The notes: a model not told the origin generated them from the letters alone. A stretch of DNA of 64,000 bases from Shewanella cutis (GCF_022410515.1 NZ_JACSDI010000003.1:1-64000); one strand, 5' to 3'. Positions 48,974 to 59,620 are shown, counted from the first letter of the stretch. Program-made: numbers and translations.

Positions 48974-48978
48974 AGCCT

Positions 48979-50241
48979 ATGTCTAATGTACGTTATATCA
49001 GTAATTTAACTCGTGAAACCTATGCATTGATTCTGGCTGGTGGCCGAGGCTCGCGTTTACATGAACTCACTGACTGGCGGGCTAAACCCGCGTTGTATTT
49101 CGGTGGCAAGTTTAGGATCATCGATTTTCCACTGTCGAATTGTATCAACTCGGGGATCCGCCGCGTTGGTGTGGTGACCCAATATAAATCCCACTCGTTA
49201 ATTCGCCATGTGATGCGCGGTTGGGGCCACTTTAAAAAGGAGTTGGGCGAGTCGGTAGAGATTTTGCCTGCCTCACAACGCTACTCTGAGAATTGGTATC
49301 AAGGCACGGCGGATGCGGTATTCCAAAATATCGACATTATCCGCCACGAGTTACCTAAGTATGTGATGGTACTGTCGGGTGACCATGTGTATCGCATGGA
49401 TTATGCAGGCTTACTGGCCGCCCATGCTGAATCTGGCGCCGATATGACCGTCTCCTGCCTCGAAGTGCCAGTGGCTGAAGCGGCGGGCGCATTTGGGGTG
49501 ATGGAAGTCGATGATGATATGCGTATCTTAGGCTTTGAAGAAAAGCCTCAGCTACCAAAACATTGCCCCGGTAATCCCGAGAAATGCCTAGCTTCGATGG
49601 GCAACTATGTGTTTAACACAGAGTTTTTATTCGATCAGCTAAAAAAAGACGCGCAGAACGCCAACTCCGATCGCGATTTTGGCAAAGATATTATTCCCTC
49701 GATCATCGAAAAACATAAAGTGTTTGCCTATCCCTTTAAGAGTGCCTTCCCGAACGAGCAAGCCTATTGGCGCGATGTGGGTACCTTAGACTCCTTTTGG
49801 CTGGCCAATATGGAATTGTTATCGCCTACACCCGCATTAAACCTTTACGATGCGAAATGGCCCATTTGGACCTATCAAGAGCAATTACCGCCCGCCAAGT
49901 TTGTATTCGACGATGATGATAGACGCGGCATGGCGGTGGATTCGATCATTTCCGGTGGCTGTATTATCTCGGGCGCAACCGTACGTCGCAGCGTATTGTT
50001 TAATGAGGTGCGAGTCTGTTCCTACTCGCTGGTTGAAGATTCGGTAGTGCTGCCCGACGTGGTGGTGCTGCGCCACTGCAAGATTAAAAACGCCATTATC
50101 GACCGGGGTTGTATTATCCCCGAAGGTACTGTGATTGGTTATAACCACGACCATGACAGGGCAAAAGGCTTTAGGGTGTCCGAGAAGGGCATCACCTTAG
50201 TCACCCGCGATATGTTAGGGCTGCCGGTGGGCTACGAATAA
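48979..50241 (+). CDS. glgC: Glucose-1-phosphate adenylyltransferase
   Basis: The 420-residue protein has the nucleotidyltransferase signature [36 protein letters not shown], the effector and substrate region [19 protein letters not shown] and [10 protein letters not shown], and a C-terminal left-handed beta-helix. It makes ADP-glucose, the committed step of glycogen synthesis. The start follows GGGGAG and the end of the 33-codon ORF by 5 bp. glgA follows 52 bp later. Confidence 0.96.
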   Translation: MSNVRYISNLTRETYALILAGGRGSRLHELTDWRAKPALYFGGKFRIIDFPLSNCINSGIRRVGVVTQYKSHSLIRHVMRGWGHFKKELGESVEILPASQRYSENWYQGTADAVFQNIDIIRHELPKYVMVLSGDHVYRMDYAGLLAAHAESGADMTVSCLEVPVAEAAGAFGVMEVDDDMRILGFEEKPQLPKHCPGNPEKCLASMGNYVFNTEFLFDQLKKDAQNANSDRDFGKDIIPSIIEKHKVFAYPFKSAFPNEQAYWRDVGTLDSFWLANMELLSPTPALNLYDAKWPIWTYQEQLPPAKFVFDDDDRRGMAVDSIISGGCIISGATVRRSVLFNEVRVCSYSLVEDSVVLPDVVVLRHCKIKNAIIDRGCIIPEGTVIGYNHDHDRAKGFRVSEKGITLVTRDMLGLPVGYE

Positions 50242-50293
50242 TGCTAAGCCGTTAATGAGCTTGAATATTAACCTTGTTGGAGTATTAAGTTAG

Positions 50294-51898
50294 GTGAAAC
50301 GCATATTAATGGTCGCAGCCGAAAATGGGGCACTCAAAGGAGCAAAAGTAGGGGGGATGGCGGATGTGATCCGCGACTTGCCCCAAGCTCTCGCGGGCGT
50401 TGAGATCCAAGCCGATGTCATTATGCCCAGCTACGGTTTTTTAACCGCCCAAGGCGCTAAGCAAATTGGTGAGTTTGAGGTGAGCTTTGCTGGGCGCAAC
50501 GAGCCGATTAAGTTGTATTGGCTGGCGCATCCAAAGGTGAAGGGCGCCAATATTTACTTGCTTGAGCACGGGCTTTGGCAATCGATCCCCGGGCAAATTT
50601 ATAGCCAAGGCACAAAGGATCGCCCCTTTGCCGATGATGCGACTAAGTTTGCCTTCCTCTGCGTAAGCGTTGCCAAAGCCTTAGTGACTGGGCTTGTGCC
50701 TATGCCGCATTTGCTGCATTTGCACGACTGGCATACGGGCTGTTTAGCCATGTTGCGGGCATTCGCGCCTGAATATCAGGCATTGCAAGCCATTGAATGT
50801 GTGTTTTCAATTCATAATCTGGCGTTACAGGGGATTAGGCCGCTCAGCCATGATGCATCCTCTTTCGCGGCTTGGTTTCCTAGCCTGTTTGCCCACTTGG
50901 ATGTCACTCAACTCGCGGACATTATTGATCCGCGTTATCCCCATTGTATTAACCCGATGCGGATGGGTATTCGACTCGCCGATAGAGTGCATTTAGTCTC
51001 ACCCACCTATGCCAAGGAAGTGCTATTACCCTCGCAACCCGAGCGAGGTTTTTTCGGTGGCGAAGGGCTTGAGGCCGATTTGCAACATAAAGCTGACCAA
51101 GGTCGGGTGCTGGGGATTTTAAATGGTTGTGAATATCCCCAAGCGTTGACGAAAAAGTCTTTCAAGCGAATGGGATTAGCTGAGTTTACGGCGCTACTGA
51201 GTGGTATTGAGTCGGCTTTAGTACAGTGGCAGGCAGCTCAAAGTCAGGTTAGTGGCGTCGATATGATTGCCTTTACTCGGCTGCAGGCGCTGTGGCGCCA
51301 AGCCTCTGTGGGGGAATTTCCGACTTTTCTGCTGACGTCAGTTGGCCGACTTACCGATCAAAAAGTACTGATCCTTCGCCATATTTTACCTTCTGGCTTA
51401 TCGGTATTAGAGACGTTACTGCAACAGTTACAGCAGACGCAGCCCAAGGCGTTATTTGTGCTGCTTGGTAGTGGTGACCCAGAGATCGCGCAGTTTTTTC
51501 AAACCCTTGCGGCTAAGTATGCCCATTTTGTGTTTCTTCAGGGCTACCATGAGGAACTCTCCCAATGCCTTTACCAAGTGGGTGACTTGTTCCTGATGCC
51601 AAGCTCCTTCGAACCCTGCGGTATCAGCCAAATGCTCGCCATGCGTAGCGGTCAACCCTGCCTCGTCCATGGGGTGGGCGGATTACGAGATACGATCGAG
51701 GATGGTGTCGATGGCTTTGTGTTTTATGGCGAAGATATCAAAAGTCAGGGCGAGGCTTTACTGGCGAAGCTGGTCGAAGCACTAGAGAGATTTGACAGTA
51801 GTGATTGGACGCAACTAAAACGTAAGGCAAAGGCTCGGCGGTTTGATTGGCATAGCATCGCCCTTGATTACAATAAACAACTTTATAACATTTTGTGA
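50294..51898 (+). CDS. glgA: Glycogen synthase (GT5)
   Basis: The GTG start gives 534 residues, longer than the usual 477 because of extra segments in the middle. The ADP-glucose binding motif K-V-G-G-M appears as AKVGGMADVIRDLP; later motifs are LHLHDWHTG, FSIHNLALQG and MPSSFEPCGISQMLAMRSGQPCLVHGVGGLRDTIEDG. It extends glycogen chains from ADP-glucose. It completes the synthesis side of the operon begun by glgC. Confidence 0.94.
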   Translation: MKRILMVAAENGALKGAKVGGMADVIRDLPQALAGVEIQADVIMPSYGFLTAQGAKQIGEFEVSFAGRNEPIKLYWLAHPKVKGANIYLLEHGLWQSIPGQIYSQGTKDRPFADDATKFAFLCVSVAKALVTGLVPMPHLLHLHDWHTGCLAMLRAFAPEYQALQAIECVFSIHNLALQGIRPLSHDASSFAAWFPSLFAHLDVTQLADIIDPRYPHCINPMRMGIRLADRVHLVSPTYAKEVLLPSQPERGFFGGEGLEADLQHKADQGRVLGILNGCEYPQALTKKSFKRMGLAEFTALLSGIESALVQWQAAQSQVSGVDMIAFTRLQALWRQASVGEFPTFLLTSVGRLTDQKVLILRHILPSGLSVLETLLQQLQQTQPKALFVLLGSGDPEIAQFFQTLAAKYAHFVFLQGYHEELSQCLYQVGDLFLMPSSFEPCGISQMLAMRSGQPCLVHGVGGLRDTIEDGVDGFVFYGEDIKSQGEALLAKLVEALERFDSSDWTQLKRKAKARRFDWHSIALDYNKQLYNIL

Positions 51899-52007
51899 GT
51901 TAGCCCTTGTAATTAGAGCATGATTTGTAAGCAATTCTGCTACACTTGTGGGAAAAAGTTATCGTAAGATAATTCTCTCACTCATTTCTGGAGTTGCTTC
52001 CACATTC

Positions 52008-55000
52008 ATGGATAAAAGCATTTTCTTACCTTTAGTGCAAAATGCGGCTTTATTGCTGGCGCTGGTATTTTTGTATGATGCGATTCCTAAAAAGCATCAG
52101 CGGCAGTATTTTTTACTCTGGCGGCTGGGAATTGGCGTACTCATAGGTGGCATTGGTGTCGCGATTATGAGTACACCATGGATGTATGAACCTGGGATTA
52201 TTTTCGATACCCGTTCAGTGCTTTTATGTGTTTCAGGTTTATTTTTTGGCGGTTTGCCAACGGCAATAGCCGTGGTTATCACCGCGCTTTACCGGCTGAG
52301 TATTGGTGGTGTTGCCATGTGGGTTGGGGTTGGAGTGATTATTACCTCTGGCCTTATTGGTGTGATATGGCGCCATTATCGAAAGGCTCACCTAGCGAGT
52401 ATTTCGGGCACAGAAGTGATTAGTTTTGCTTTCTTAGTGCATTTAGTCATGTTGTCATGGTTTTTTCTATTGCCTGGCCAACATGTAGTACCTGTTCTGT
52501 CTAAAATCACCTTACCGATATTATTGATTTATCCCCTCGCAACATGGTTGTTGAGTCGTTTACTGTCCCGCCGCTTTGAATTGGAGCGAGATGAACAAAT
52601 CCGTTTGCAAGATGATTTCTTGTTCCGTAGCCAATTTAACATCGGCAATATTGGAATTGCGATAACGGGTATTGATCAAAAGTGGATAAAGGTGAATCCA
52701 AGGCTGTGTCAGATGCTGAAGTACTCAGAGGATGAGTTGTTGCATATGACCTGGAAGCAGCTTACTCACCCAGATGATCTTGACGCTGATGTTGCCAAAT
52801 TTGAGCAGATGCTTGCTGGTAATATTGATAATTATGAATTAGATAAACGCTTTATCGCTAAGGATGGTTCACTGGTTTACACCCATATGACGGTGGCCTG
52901 TAAGCGTACGAATCATCAGGTATTACTGGTTATTTCGGGGTATTTGGATGTAACAGCTCAAACCCTTGCCGATAGAGAAGTACTTGCCAGTCGTGAACAG
53001 CTCGAATTGGTATTAAGCAGTAGTGATCTTGGGGTATGGGACTGGGATATTCGCAATGATCATATTGAGCGCAATACTCGCAGCGCCGATATTTTAGGAT
53101 GTGATATCGACATGCTTAATGCCAATAGTCGCCAGTGGATGGACTCGATTGTTGCAGAAGATCGACCTCAAGTGCTGCAATCAATTGAAGCCCACATTCG
53201 CGGAGAAACGCCGCAGCATAGGATGGAATACCGCTTAAAAACCCTCAACCGTGATGTTCGCTGGATATTAGATACGGGCAAGGTGGTGAGTCGCGATGCC
53301 AACAATAATGCCCTAAGAATGTGTGGTACTTATACCGATATCACTGAAGCTAAGTTGATTGAAGAGTCCTTAAAACTCTCGGCATTGGTGTATGACAATA
53401 GCTCAGAAGCCATGAGCGTGCTCGATGAAAACGGTGTGATTATTACCGTAAACGCTGCCTTTACCGAAATCACAGGCTATAGCGAGTCTGAAATCCGTGG
53501 GCAGCATATTCGTATGATGTATTGCGACCTCAATGGCCATGAGTTTTATCAGCAGATGAATGATGATATCCGTGATAAAGGTCAGTGGCAGGGGGAGATG
53601 CGGCAACGGCGCAGAAACAATGAAGAATATGTAATTTGGTTAACCATCAACACCATCAAAGATAAAGACGGTTTACCGTACCGCCGTGTTGCACTCTTTT
53701 CCAATATTACCGATAAAAAACAAAGTGAACATTTAATCTGGAAGCAGGCAAACTACGATACCTTGACTGGCTTACCTAACCGGCGCATGTTGCTCGAATA
53801 TTTAAGTGCTGAAATTAAAAATGCCGACCGTAACCGTACTCACTTTGCCTTGATGTTTCTTGATCTCGATTACTTTAAAGAAGTCAACGATACCTTAGGT
53901 CATGCTATGGGGGATCAATTACTGATAGAAACCGCTATTCGCCTAAAATCCAGCGTGCGAGAGGCGGATGTGGTTGCGCGACTTGGCGGCGATGAATTTA
54001 CCGTTGTGCTCAGTTCAATGGCGGATCATAAGGGGATTGAGCGCGTTGCGGAACATATTTTAAGGCGTATTGCCGAGCCCTATTACTTAGGTGAAGAAAC
54101 CGCCTATATCAGTGCGAGCATTGGGATCACGCTTTATCCGGACGATTCGACCAGCATTGAGGGTTTGCTAAAACATGCAGATCAAGCCATGTATGCTGCA
54201 AAAGATCAGGGGCGTAATCGTTTCAACTACTTTACCCCTTCGATGCAGGAATACGCAAAATATCGCATGCGATTAATCCACGATCTCCGCCAAGCCGTGC
54301 TTAACAAAGAATTTGAGCTGCACTATCAACCTATAGTGACCATGGCGACGGGTGAAGTGCTTAAGGCTGAAGCCTTATTACGCTGGTTCCATCCGGAGCG
54401 GGGCTCGGTGTCGCCGGCGGAGTTTATTCCCGTCGCTGAAGATACTGGGCTAATTGTTGAGATTGGTAATTGGGTATTTGAACAGGCCGCGCGCCAAAGT
54501 GCCCAGTGGCGTAAGACCTTGGGCGTTGAAATTCAGATCAGTGTGAACAAATCGCCCATTCAGTTCCGTGATGAGGGGGCATTGTTACACAATTGGCTCG
54601 AGTTACTGCAACAGCTTGATGTTACGGGCGCGGGCGTTTGCGTCGAAATCACCGAGGGCTTATTGCTCGATGCCAGCATGGGGGTGACCGAAAAACTGTT
54701 AGCCTACAGGGATGCGGGTGTACAAGTCTCTTTAGATGATTTTGGTACTGGCTATTCATCACTGGCGTATTTGAAAAAATTCGATATCGATTATTTAAAA
54801 ATCGATCAATCATTTACTCGTAATATTGATACGGATGAAAACGATCACACCCTGTGTGAAGCCATTATTGTGATGGCCCATAAATTGGGCATGAAAGTCA
54901 TCGCAGAAGGGGTTGAGACCGAGGCACAGCGTCAAGTGTTACTCGACGCAGGCTGCGATTATGGTCAAGGTTACTTATTTTCAAAGCCGGTGAACGCCAG

Positions 55001-55037
55001 TGAGTTTGCGAACAAGTATTTAGTGAAAGATATTTAG
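52008..55037 (+). CDS. 5TM (LytS-type) / PAS / GGDEF / EAL signalling protein
   Basis: The start at 52008 gives 1009 residues; a GTG at 51948 is an alternative. The N-terminal about 200 residues form a multi-pass 5TM-5TMR_LYT sensor. Three PAS or PAC units follow (about 205-330, 335-460 and 465-590), then a GGDEF domain with GGDEF intact and an I-site Arg-Glu-Ala-Asp five residues before it. The EAL domain has AEALLRW, DDFGTGYSSL and IAEGVETEAQ. Both activities look intact, so it could make or break c-di-GMP depending on signals. It lies directly downstream of glgA, 109 bp away on the same strand. Confidence 0.92.
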   Translation: MDKSIFLPLVQNAALLLALVFLYDAIPKKHQRQYFLLWRLGIGVLIGGIGVAIMSTPWMYEPGIIFDTRSVLLCVSGLFFGGLPTAIAVVITALYRLSIGGVAMWVGVGVIITSGLIGVIWRHYRKAHLASISGTEVISFAFLVHLVMLSWFFLLPGQHVVPVLSKITLPILLIYPLATWLLSRLLSRRFELERDEQIRLQDDFLFRSQFNIGNIGIAITGIDQKWIKVNPRLCQMLKYSEDELLHMTWKQLTHPDDLDADVAKFEQMLAGNIDNYELDKRFIAKDGSLVYTHMTVACKRTNHQVLLVISGYLDVTAQTLADREVLASREQLELVLSSSDLGVWDWDIRNDHIERNTRSADILGCDIDMLNANSRQWMDSIVAEDRPQVLQSIEAHIRGETPQHRMEYRLKTLNRDVRWILDTGKVVSRDANNNALRMCGTYTDITEAKLIEESLKLSALVYDNSSEAMSVLDENGVIITVNAAFTEITGYSESEIRGQHIRMMYCDLNGHEFYQQMNDDIRDKGQWQGEMRQRRRNNEEYVIWLTINTIKDKDGLPYRRVALFSNITDKKQSEHLIWKQANYDTLTGLPNRRMLLEYLSAEIKNADRNRTHFALMFLDLDYFKEVNDTLGHAMGDQLLIETAIRLKSSVREADVVARLGGDEFTVVLSSMADHKGIERVAEHILRRIAEPYYLGEETAYISASIGITLYPDDSTSIEGLLKHADQAMYAAKDQGRNRFNYFTPSMQEYAKYRMRLIHDLRQAVLNKEFELHYQPIVTMATGEVLKAEALLRWFHPERGSVSPAEFIPVAEDTGLIVEIGNWVFEQAARQSAQWRKTLGVEIQISVNKSPIQFRDEGALLHNWLELLQQLDVTGAGVCVEITEGLLLDASMGVTEKLLAYRDAGVQVSLDDFGTGYSSLAYLKKFDIDYLKIDQSFTRNIDTDENDHTLCEAIIVMAHKLGMKVIAEGVETEAQRQVLLDAGCDYGQGYLFSKPVNASEFANKYLVKDI

Positions 55038-55283
55038 TTGATAGCAGTGAAACTATTGCCCTGCGCTGATGGTCATTTTTTGCCTATAAATGCGCCGTAA
55101 ACTTTGCTAGACTCCGCGGCCCCGTAAAGGGCTATATGGCAGCTGATTCGAATGGCAGTTCATTCTTGCCGCAGTTGATTAGAGTGGCGGTTGATAATGA
55201 CAGCTAACGACGCCGCACTTTATTCAACCAAGCTGCACTCAGTGGTTTTGCATTAACACTTCGCACTAACAAAAAGAGCTTTT

Positions 55284-56669
55284 ATGAAATTTGACACACT
55301 CGACTTATCTTCCCCTATTTTGAATGCGATAGCTGAGTGTGGCTATCAACAGCTCACGCAAGTGCAGCAGCAGGTGATCCCCCTCGCGCTCGAAGGAAAA
55401 GACATTATGGCCTGCGCCCAAACGGGCACGGGTAAAACCGCATCCTTTGCCTTACCCGTACTTGAGCAACTGTCAAAGCAGCCAAATGATAAGCCTTTGC
55501 TTAGGGCGCTGGTGATGACGCCAACCCGAGAACTGGCGATTCAAGTGTGCGCGAATATTCAGAAATATAGCCAGTTTTTGCCCCTGAAAACCTTAGCCGT
55601 TTATGGCGGCGCGAATATGAATCCCCAGCGTAAAGGGGTGGAGCAGGGCGTGGATATTCTGGTGGCAACGCCAGGGCGACTATTCGACATTATTGGCCAG
55701 TTCCATTTAGATCTCTCGACTGTGACCACCTTAGTGATCGACGAAGCGGACCGTATGCTCGATTTAGGTTTTGTGCGCGATATTGAAAAGGTAAAACGTC
55801 TAATCGCCACTGAGCATCAAACCATGTTGTTTTCAGCCACCTACAGCGATGCGGTCAAGCAGCTTTCCCATAAGATGCTCAATCAACCCGAGTGGGTCAA
55901 TGTGGCTGAAAATACCACGGCATCCACCGTTGAGCAGCTCGTTTATCGAGTCGATAAGCGCCGCAAGGCCGAGTTATTGTCAGAGCTTGTCGGGCGCAAT
56001 AATTGGCGTCAGGTGCTGGTATTTGCTAGCACCAAGGAATGCGCTGAGCATCTATTGCAGGAGCTCACCCTCGATGGGATCAGTGCGGGCGTGTTCCACG
56101 GGGATAAAACCCAAGGTGCGCGTAATCGCGTACTCGATGATTTTAAGGCGGGCAAACTGCGGGTGCTGGTGGCGACCGATGTGGCGGCGCGCGGCTTAGA
56201 TATTCAGGCGCTGCCCTTAGTGATAAACCTAGAGTTGCCTTTTTTGGCGGAAGACTATGTTCACCGTATTGGTCGCACTGGCCGTGCGGGGCTCTCGGGG
56301 CGTGCGATATCATTTGTGTCTCCTGCTGATGATGAGATGCTGGCCGAGATTGAGGCCTTGATTGGCCAAACCTTGCCAGTGACGGTGCAACCGGGTTACG
56401 AGGAAGGCACACCGCTGCCTGCGCGTTACCGTGAGGCGCCTACGACAACCACAAAGCCAGCTAAGTGGAATTACAAGAGTAGTCGCAATACAGGGGCTAA
56501 AGGGGCGGGCGGCAATGGCACTAAAGCTAATGGCACGCGAGGTAAGGGTGGCTTTGGCGGCAACGCCGGATTTGGTCAATCGAGCGAAAGCCAAGCTCGG
56601 GCGCGTAAATCGCCAGCCCGTGAAGGTAAATACGCTAAAAATAAGCCGAATACTCAAAAGGGTAAATAA
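55284..56669 (+). CDS. rhlE: DEAD-box RNA helicase, RhlE-like
   Basis: A 461-residue helicase with all core motifs: ACAQTGTGKTASF, PTRELAIQV, VIDEADRMLDLGFV, MLFSATYS, VATDVAARGLDI and HRIGRTGRAG. A C-terminal tail from about 390 is Gly/Lys/Arg/Asn-rich and probably binds RNA loosely. Such proteins unwind short RNA helices in ribosome assembly or mRNA decay. The 246-bp upstream region could be a long leader but no cold-shock signal was recognised. Confidence 0.9.
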   Translation: MKFDTLDLSSPILNAIAECGYQQLTQVQQQVIPLALEGKDIMACAQTGTGKTASFALPVLEQLSKQPNDKPLLRALVMTPTRELAIQVCANIQKYSQFLPLKTLAVYGGANMNPQRKGVEQGVDILVATPGRLFDIIGQFHLDLSTVTTLVIDEADRMLDLGFVRDIEKVKRLIATEHQTMLFSATYSDAVKQLSHKMLNQPEWVNVAENTTASTVEQLVYRVDKRRKAELLSELVGRNNWRQVLVFASTKECAEHLLQELTLDGISAGVFHGDKTQGARNRVLDDFKAGKLRVLVATDVAARGLDIQALPLVINLELPFLAEDYVHRIGRTGRAGLSGRAISFVSPADDEMLAEIEALIGQTLPVTVQPGYEEGTPLPARYREAPTTTTKPAKWNYKSSRNTGAKGAGGNGTKANGTRGKGGFGGNAGFGQSSESQARARKSPAREGKYAKNKPNTQKGK

Positions 56670-56697
56670 TTTATCAGCATCGGTTTATCCATTTATC

Positions 56698-56720
56698 AGC
56701 GCGCCATTGGCGCGCTTTTT
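56698..56720 (+). terminator. rhlE terminator
   Basis: An 8-bp GC stem (AGCGCGCC/GGCGCGCT) with a 3-nt loop and a T-run, 29 bp after the helicase stop. Confidence 0.9.
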
Positions 56721-56792
56721 GTTGAGCTTTAACGGGATAATCCCTACACTCGAGTGCCCTCAATTCTGTTCGTTGCCATGAGAGTGTCGTCC

Positions 56793-57890
56793 ATGATAGC
56801 CAAAGCTATTCCCACCAATATCATCACAGGTTTTTTAGGCGTCGGTAAAACTAGCCTTATCAAACAGTTCCTTAAGACTAAACCCGAAGGCGAAACCTGG
56901 GCGGTATTAGTCAATGAGTTTGGCGAAGTCGGGATTGATGCAGGGTTGATGGATGCCAGCGGCTGCGGCGTACAAATTCGAGAGGTGGCGGGTGGCTGCA
57001 TGTGCTGCGCCGCAGGCGTGCCGACTCAAGTGGCCATTAATCAACTGATCGCCCGTGCTAAACCCGACAGATTGCTGATAGAGCCGACGGGGCTTGGGCA
57101 TCCCAACGAGATAATCAAAGTGCTAAGTGCGCCCCATTATCACAATGTTATCAGCTTACAGAGCACCCTATGCCTTATCGATGTCCGCAAATTAAGGGAT
57201 GAGCGTTACCATGGGCACGATAATTTTATCCAGCAGTTGCAAGTTGCCGATGTGATAGTCACAACGAAAACCGATTTATACCCCGAGTTTGAAGCGGCAG
57301 AGGGCGGACACTTGAAGCACGACTTAAGTCAATATTTGAATGAGTTACAGCTGAGTGATACTCGTGTGATTGAACACAATGCGTCACAGGGATTATCCAA
57401 AACGTTGCTCGACAGCCTTAAGCTGCCACGGCGTCAAAAAGCATTGAATGGCAAATCCGCCGCTTTTACACCAGTGACAGCATCTTCAAGTTTTTTGCGT
57501 AAACCTACTGACAACTTAGGATTACAGGGTGTTTTTGCCGAGGGCGCGAGCGAGCAACGATTTCAATTCGATGCGCGCGGCCTAGTACGTAAACACAATC
57601 AGGGGGAAGGCTGTTTTAGCTGCGGCTGGGTCGTTGAGCCAATGCAAGAGTTTGATTTTGATAAATTCATGCAGTTTATTTCGGCGCAGACTCAAGGCCA
57701 TTCTGCACTTTTGCGATTAAAGGCTGTGATGATCACCAACGAGGGTATTGCTGGGATAAATTGGAGTGATGGTGATATGGCGGTGACAGAGCTGGACGAT
57801 AGCCTAGATTCCCGACTGGAAATTATTGCCACCGAGGCATTGAATTGGGATGCCATTGAACAAGCGCTGCTTGATTGCTTAGTCGTCTAA
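56793..57890 (+). CDS. COG0523 (CobW/YjiA) G3E-family GTPase
   Basis: The start at 56793 (GAGAG 8 bp upstream) gives 365 residues; ATG at 56778 is an alternative. Walker A is ITGFLGVGKTSLIKQ, the metal site is GGCMCCAAG (CxCC), and the guanine motif is TKTDLYPEF. Members deliver metals such as zinc or cobalt to target enzymes. No target gene or Zur site is nearby, so its metal is not known. Confidence 0.88.
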   Translation: MIAKAIPTNIITGFLGVGKTSLIKQFLKTKPEGETWAVLVNEFGEVGIDAGLMDASGCGVQIREVAGGCMCCAAGVPTQVAINQLIARAKPDRLLIEPTGLGHPNEIIKVLSAPHYHNVISLQSTLCLIDVRKLRDERYHGHDNFIQQLQVADVIVTTKTDLYPEFEAAEGGHLKHDLSQYLNELQLSDTRVIEHNASQGLSKTLLDSLKLPRRQKALNGKSAAFTPVTASSSFLRKPTDNLGLQGVFAEGASEQRFQFDARGLVRKHNQGEGCFSCGWVVEPMQEFDFDKFMQFISAQTQGHSALLRLKAVMITNEGIAGINWSDGDMAVTELDDSLDSRLEIIATEALNWDAIEQALLDCLVV

Positions 57891-57904
57891 GTGTGGTTAA
57901 GAGA

Positions 57905-58681
57905 TTAATCGATAAGCGCTGTGCTAGGGATGGTAACCTCTCTGATTTTTGCAAGCTTTGCAAGTTCTCCTGAGTCATGCATTGCTTGTAAAAATTGATC
58001 AAAATCTTGCTGAAGCGGTTGAAACTTCGGATATTTGGGGAAGGCCATAAAACCATCTTGAATATCAATGACCGGCATAATAGGTGTAATGGCCTGCGGG
58101 ATTTTGATTTGCGAAAGCACGGCTTGAGTATTACGCACATTGGTGGCAAGTAAATCGAGATCGCCGCGGGATAAGCGCTCTATACCACTTTTGAGATCGG
58201 CAAATTCATTAATTGTCAGTGTTTTTGTTCGCTCATTAAACCGATAGCCGTAACTCCAGCCCTGCATTTTACCTATCCGCAAGCCGTGGATACTGTCATA
58301 GCTGCCATCCCAAGTTGTAGGATTATTTGTTTTCGCATAAAAAACAATTTCATCGCGATAAAAGGCGAGGGACGAAAAGGCTAAGACTTTTTGCCGTGCT
58401 TCTGAAATATAGGGGCCAATTAGAATATCCGCTTGTCCTCTTTCGACCATTGCCTGAGCCCGTCGCCAAGGAGCGATTTGATAATGAATAACGACTTTCT
58501 GTTGTTCGGCAAATCGATTGAGAATATCTACACCTAAACCGCTGTATTCACCATTCGATTTTTGTTCAAAAATCTGGCTAAAAGAGGTGCCAACGGCGAG
58601 CAATTCTTGCGCTTTTACGGGAGTGATTAAGCAAGTTAGAATTGTTAATGCCAACTTTATCAATGTGTTAGTAGATACCAT
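57905..58681 (-). CDS. Solute-binding protein family 3, orphan
   Basis: The start at 58681 (AAGGAATGCC upstream) gives 259 residues with a signal peptide (about 1-24). Family 3 pattern: YSGLGVDILNRFAEQQKVVIHYQIAPWRRAQAMVERGQADILIGPYISEARQKVLAFSS. It is a periplasmic binding protein for an amino acid or similar solute. No permease or ATPase genes are adjacent, so it may be a stand-alone sensor-type or modulating protein. Confidence 0.88.
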   Translation of the reverse strand: MVSTNTLIKLALTILTCLITPVKAQELLAVGTSFSQIFEQKSNGEYSGLGVDILNRFAEQQKVVIHYQIAPWRRAQAMVERGQADILIGPYISEARQKVLAFSSLAFYRDEIVFYAKTNNPTTWDGSYDSIHGLRIGKMQGWSYGYRFNERTKTLTINEFADLKSGIERLSRGDLDLLATNVRNTQAVLSQIKIPQAITPIMPVIDIQDGFMAFPKYPKFQPLQQDFDQFLQAMHDSGELAKLAKIREVTIPSTALID

Positions 58682-59025
58682 GGCATTCCTTTTAACGCTG
58701 CTCATCCCAAGAGGAATATAGTGCAAGTATGAGGAGTGTGTTAATTGAATGGTCACTCATTTTGGATATTGGCAAATTGTACATGACTATGTATTCCTAC
58801 CTGCGCGTACCAGTCCTTTACTTAAGAGCAACTTATTTTGATGATTAATTGTTTAACTGATTGAATTTATCCATAATTAACCGATTTGTTAACGCAGACT
58901 TATTGGTTTAAATTTGTATCATTGCCCCTTTTTCTTAATATGTTGAGGCTTTTATTATTCAGGCAAGCTCAAGCAAACTGGGTTATGCTGCGCCGCAAAC
59001 GCGTATTTTGGTAAAAAGTGAGTCC
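58682..59025. other. Divergent spacer, no gene seen
   Basis: An AT-rich 344-bp divergent region between the solute-binding protein and the DUF3087-type gene. Nothing but promoters is expected; no clear motif was recognised. Confidence 0.5.
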
Positions 59026-59547
59026 ATGAAGTTACAGCAAATTGATAAAACCCTTTATCGCAGCAATATGAACCGGTTTATGGTGGCCTTAGTATTAGGT
59101 TTGATTGTCTTATCCCTAAGCTTTGGAGCTGGGTTGATTGCGCTCTTTGGTGTTGAGGCTGTGCCCGGTGAGCCAACAGGGAATTTCCACTGGAATCTAC
59201 TCGGGGTGATATTGGCGCTATTGCTTTGTAGCGCCATAGTGTATCAGCTAAAAACACAGCCTTTTTTGAAAGAAATTTATTATGTATGGCAGTTAAAGCA
59301 ACTGCAAAATCGCATTTACCGTAAGCTGAATAAAATCAAAGCCGCAGCCACGAGCAATGATATAAATTCATTGATTACACTACTGTTTTATTTCACCAGT
59401 TTAAGACAGGTGTATTTGCTGGATGATAATACGCTGACTTTATCAGCCGTTGATAAGGAGCTTTCGCAGGTACAGAAACAGTGTGAAGCTTTAGGGTTAA
59501 CGCTATCGGCTGAGCAATTTGAGGTCGAACTGTTAGCTGGGTTTTAA
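59026..59547 (+). CDS. DUF3087-type small membrane protein
   Basis: The start at 59026 gives 173 residues. Two TM segments lie at about 18-42 and 57-78 (MVALVLGLIVLSLSFGAGLIALFG; LLGVILALLLCSAIVY), followed by a cytoplasmic helical tail. The pattern matches the DUF3087 family, widespread in Shewanella and Vibrio, of unknown function. It is monocistronic with a strong terminator. Confidence 0.8.
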   Translation: MKLQQIDKTLYRSNMNRFMVALVLGLIVLSLSFGAGLIALFGVEAVPGEPTGNFHWNLLGVILALLLCSAIVYQLKTQPFLKEIYYVWQLKQLQNRIYRKLNKIKAAATSNDINSLITLLFYFTSLRQVYLLDDNTLTLSAVDKELSQVQKQCEALGLTLSAEQFEVELLAGF

Positions 59548-59589
59548 GACTAGATTTAATGACTTAGTCGCGAATCAAGGCCGTTAAAT

Positions 59590-59620
59590 AAAAAGTGAGT
59601 GCGTGCACACTCACTTTTTT
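59590..59620. terminator. Bidirectional terminator
   Basis: A 12-bp stem (AAAAAGTGAGTG/CACTCACTTTTT) with a 6-nt loop lies between the convergent DUF3087-type gene and the POT transporter gene. Confidence 0.88.
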
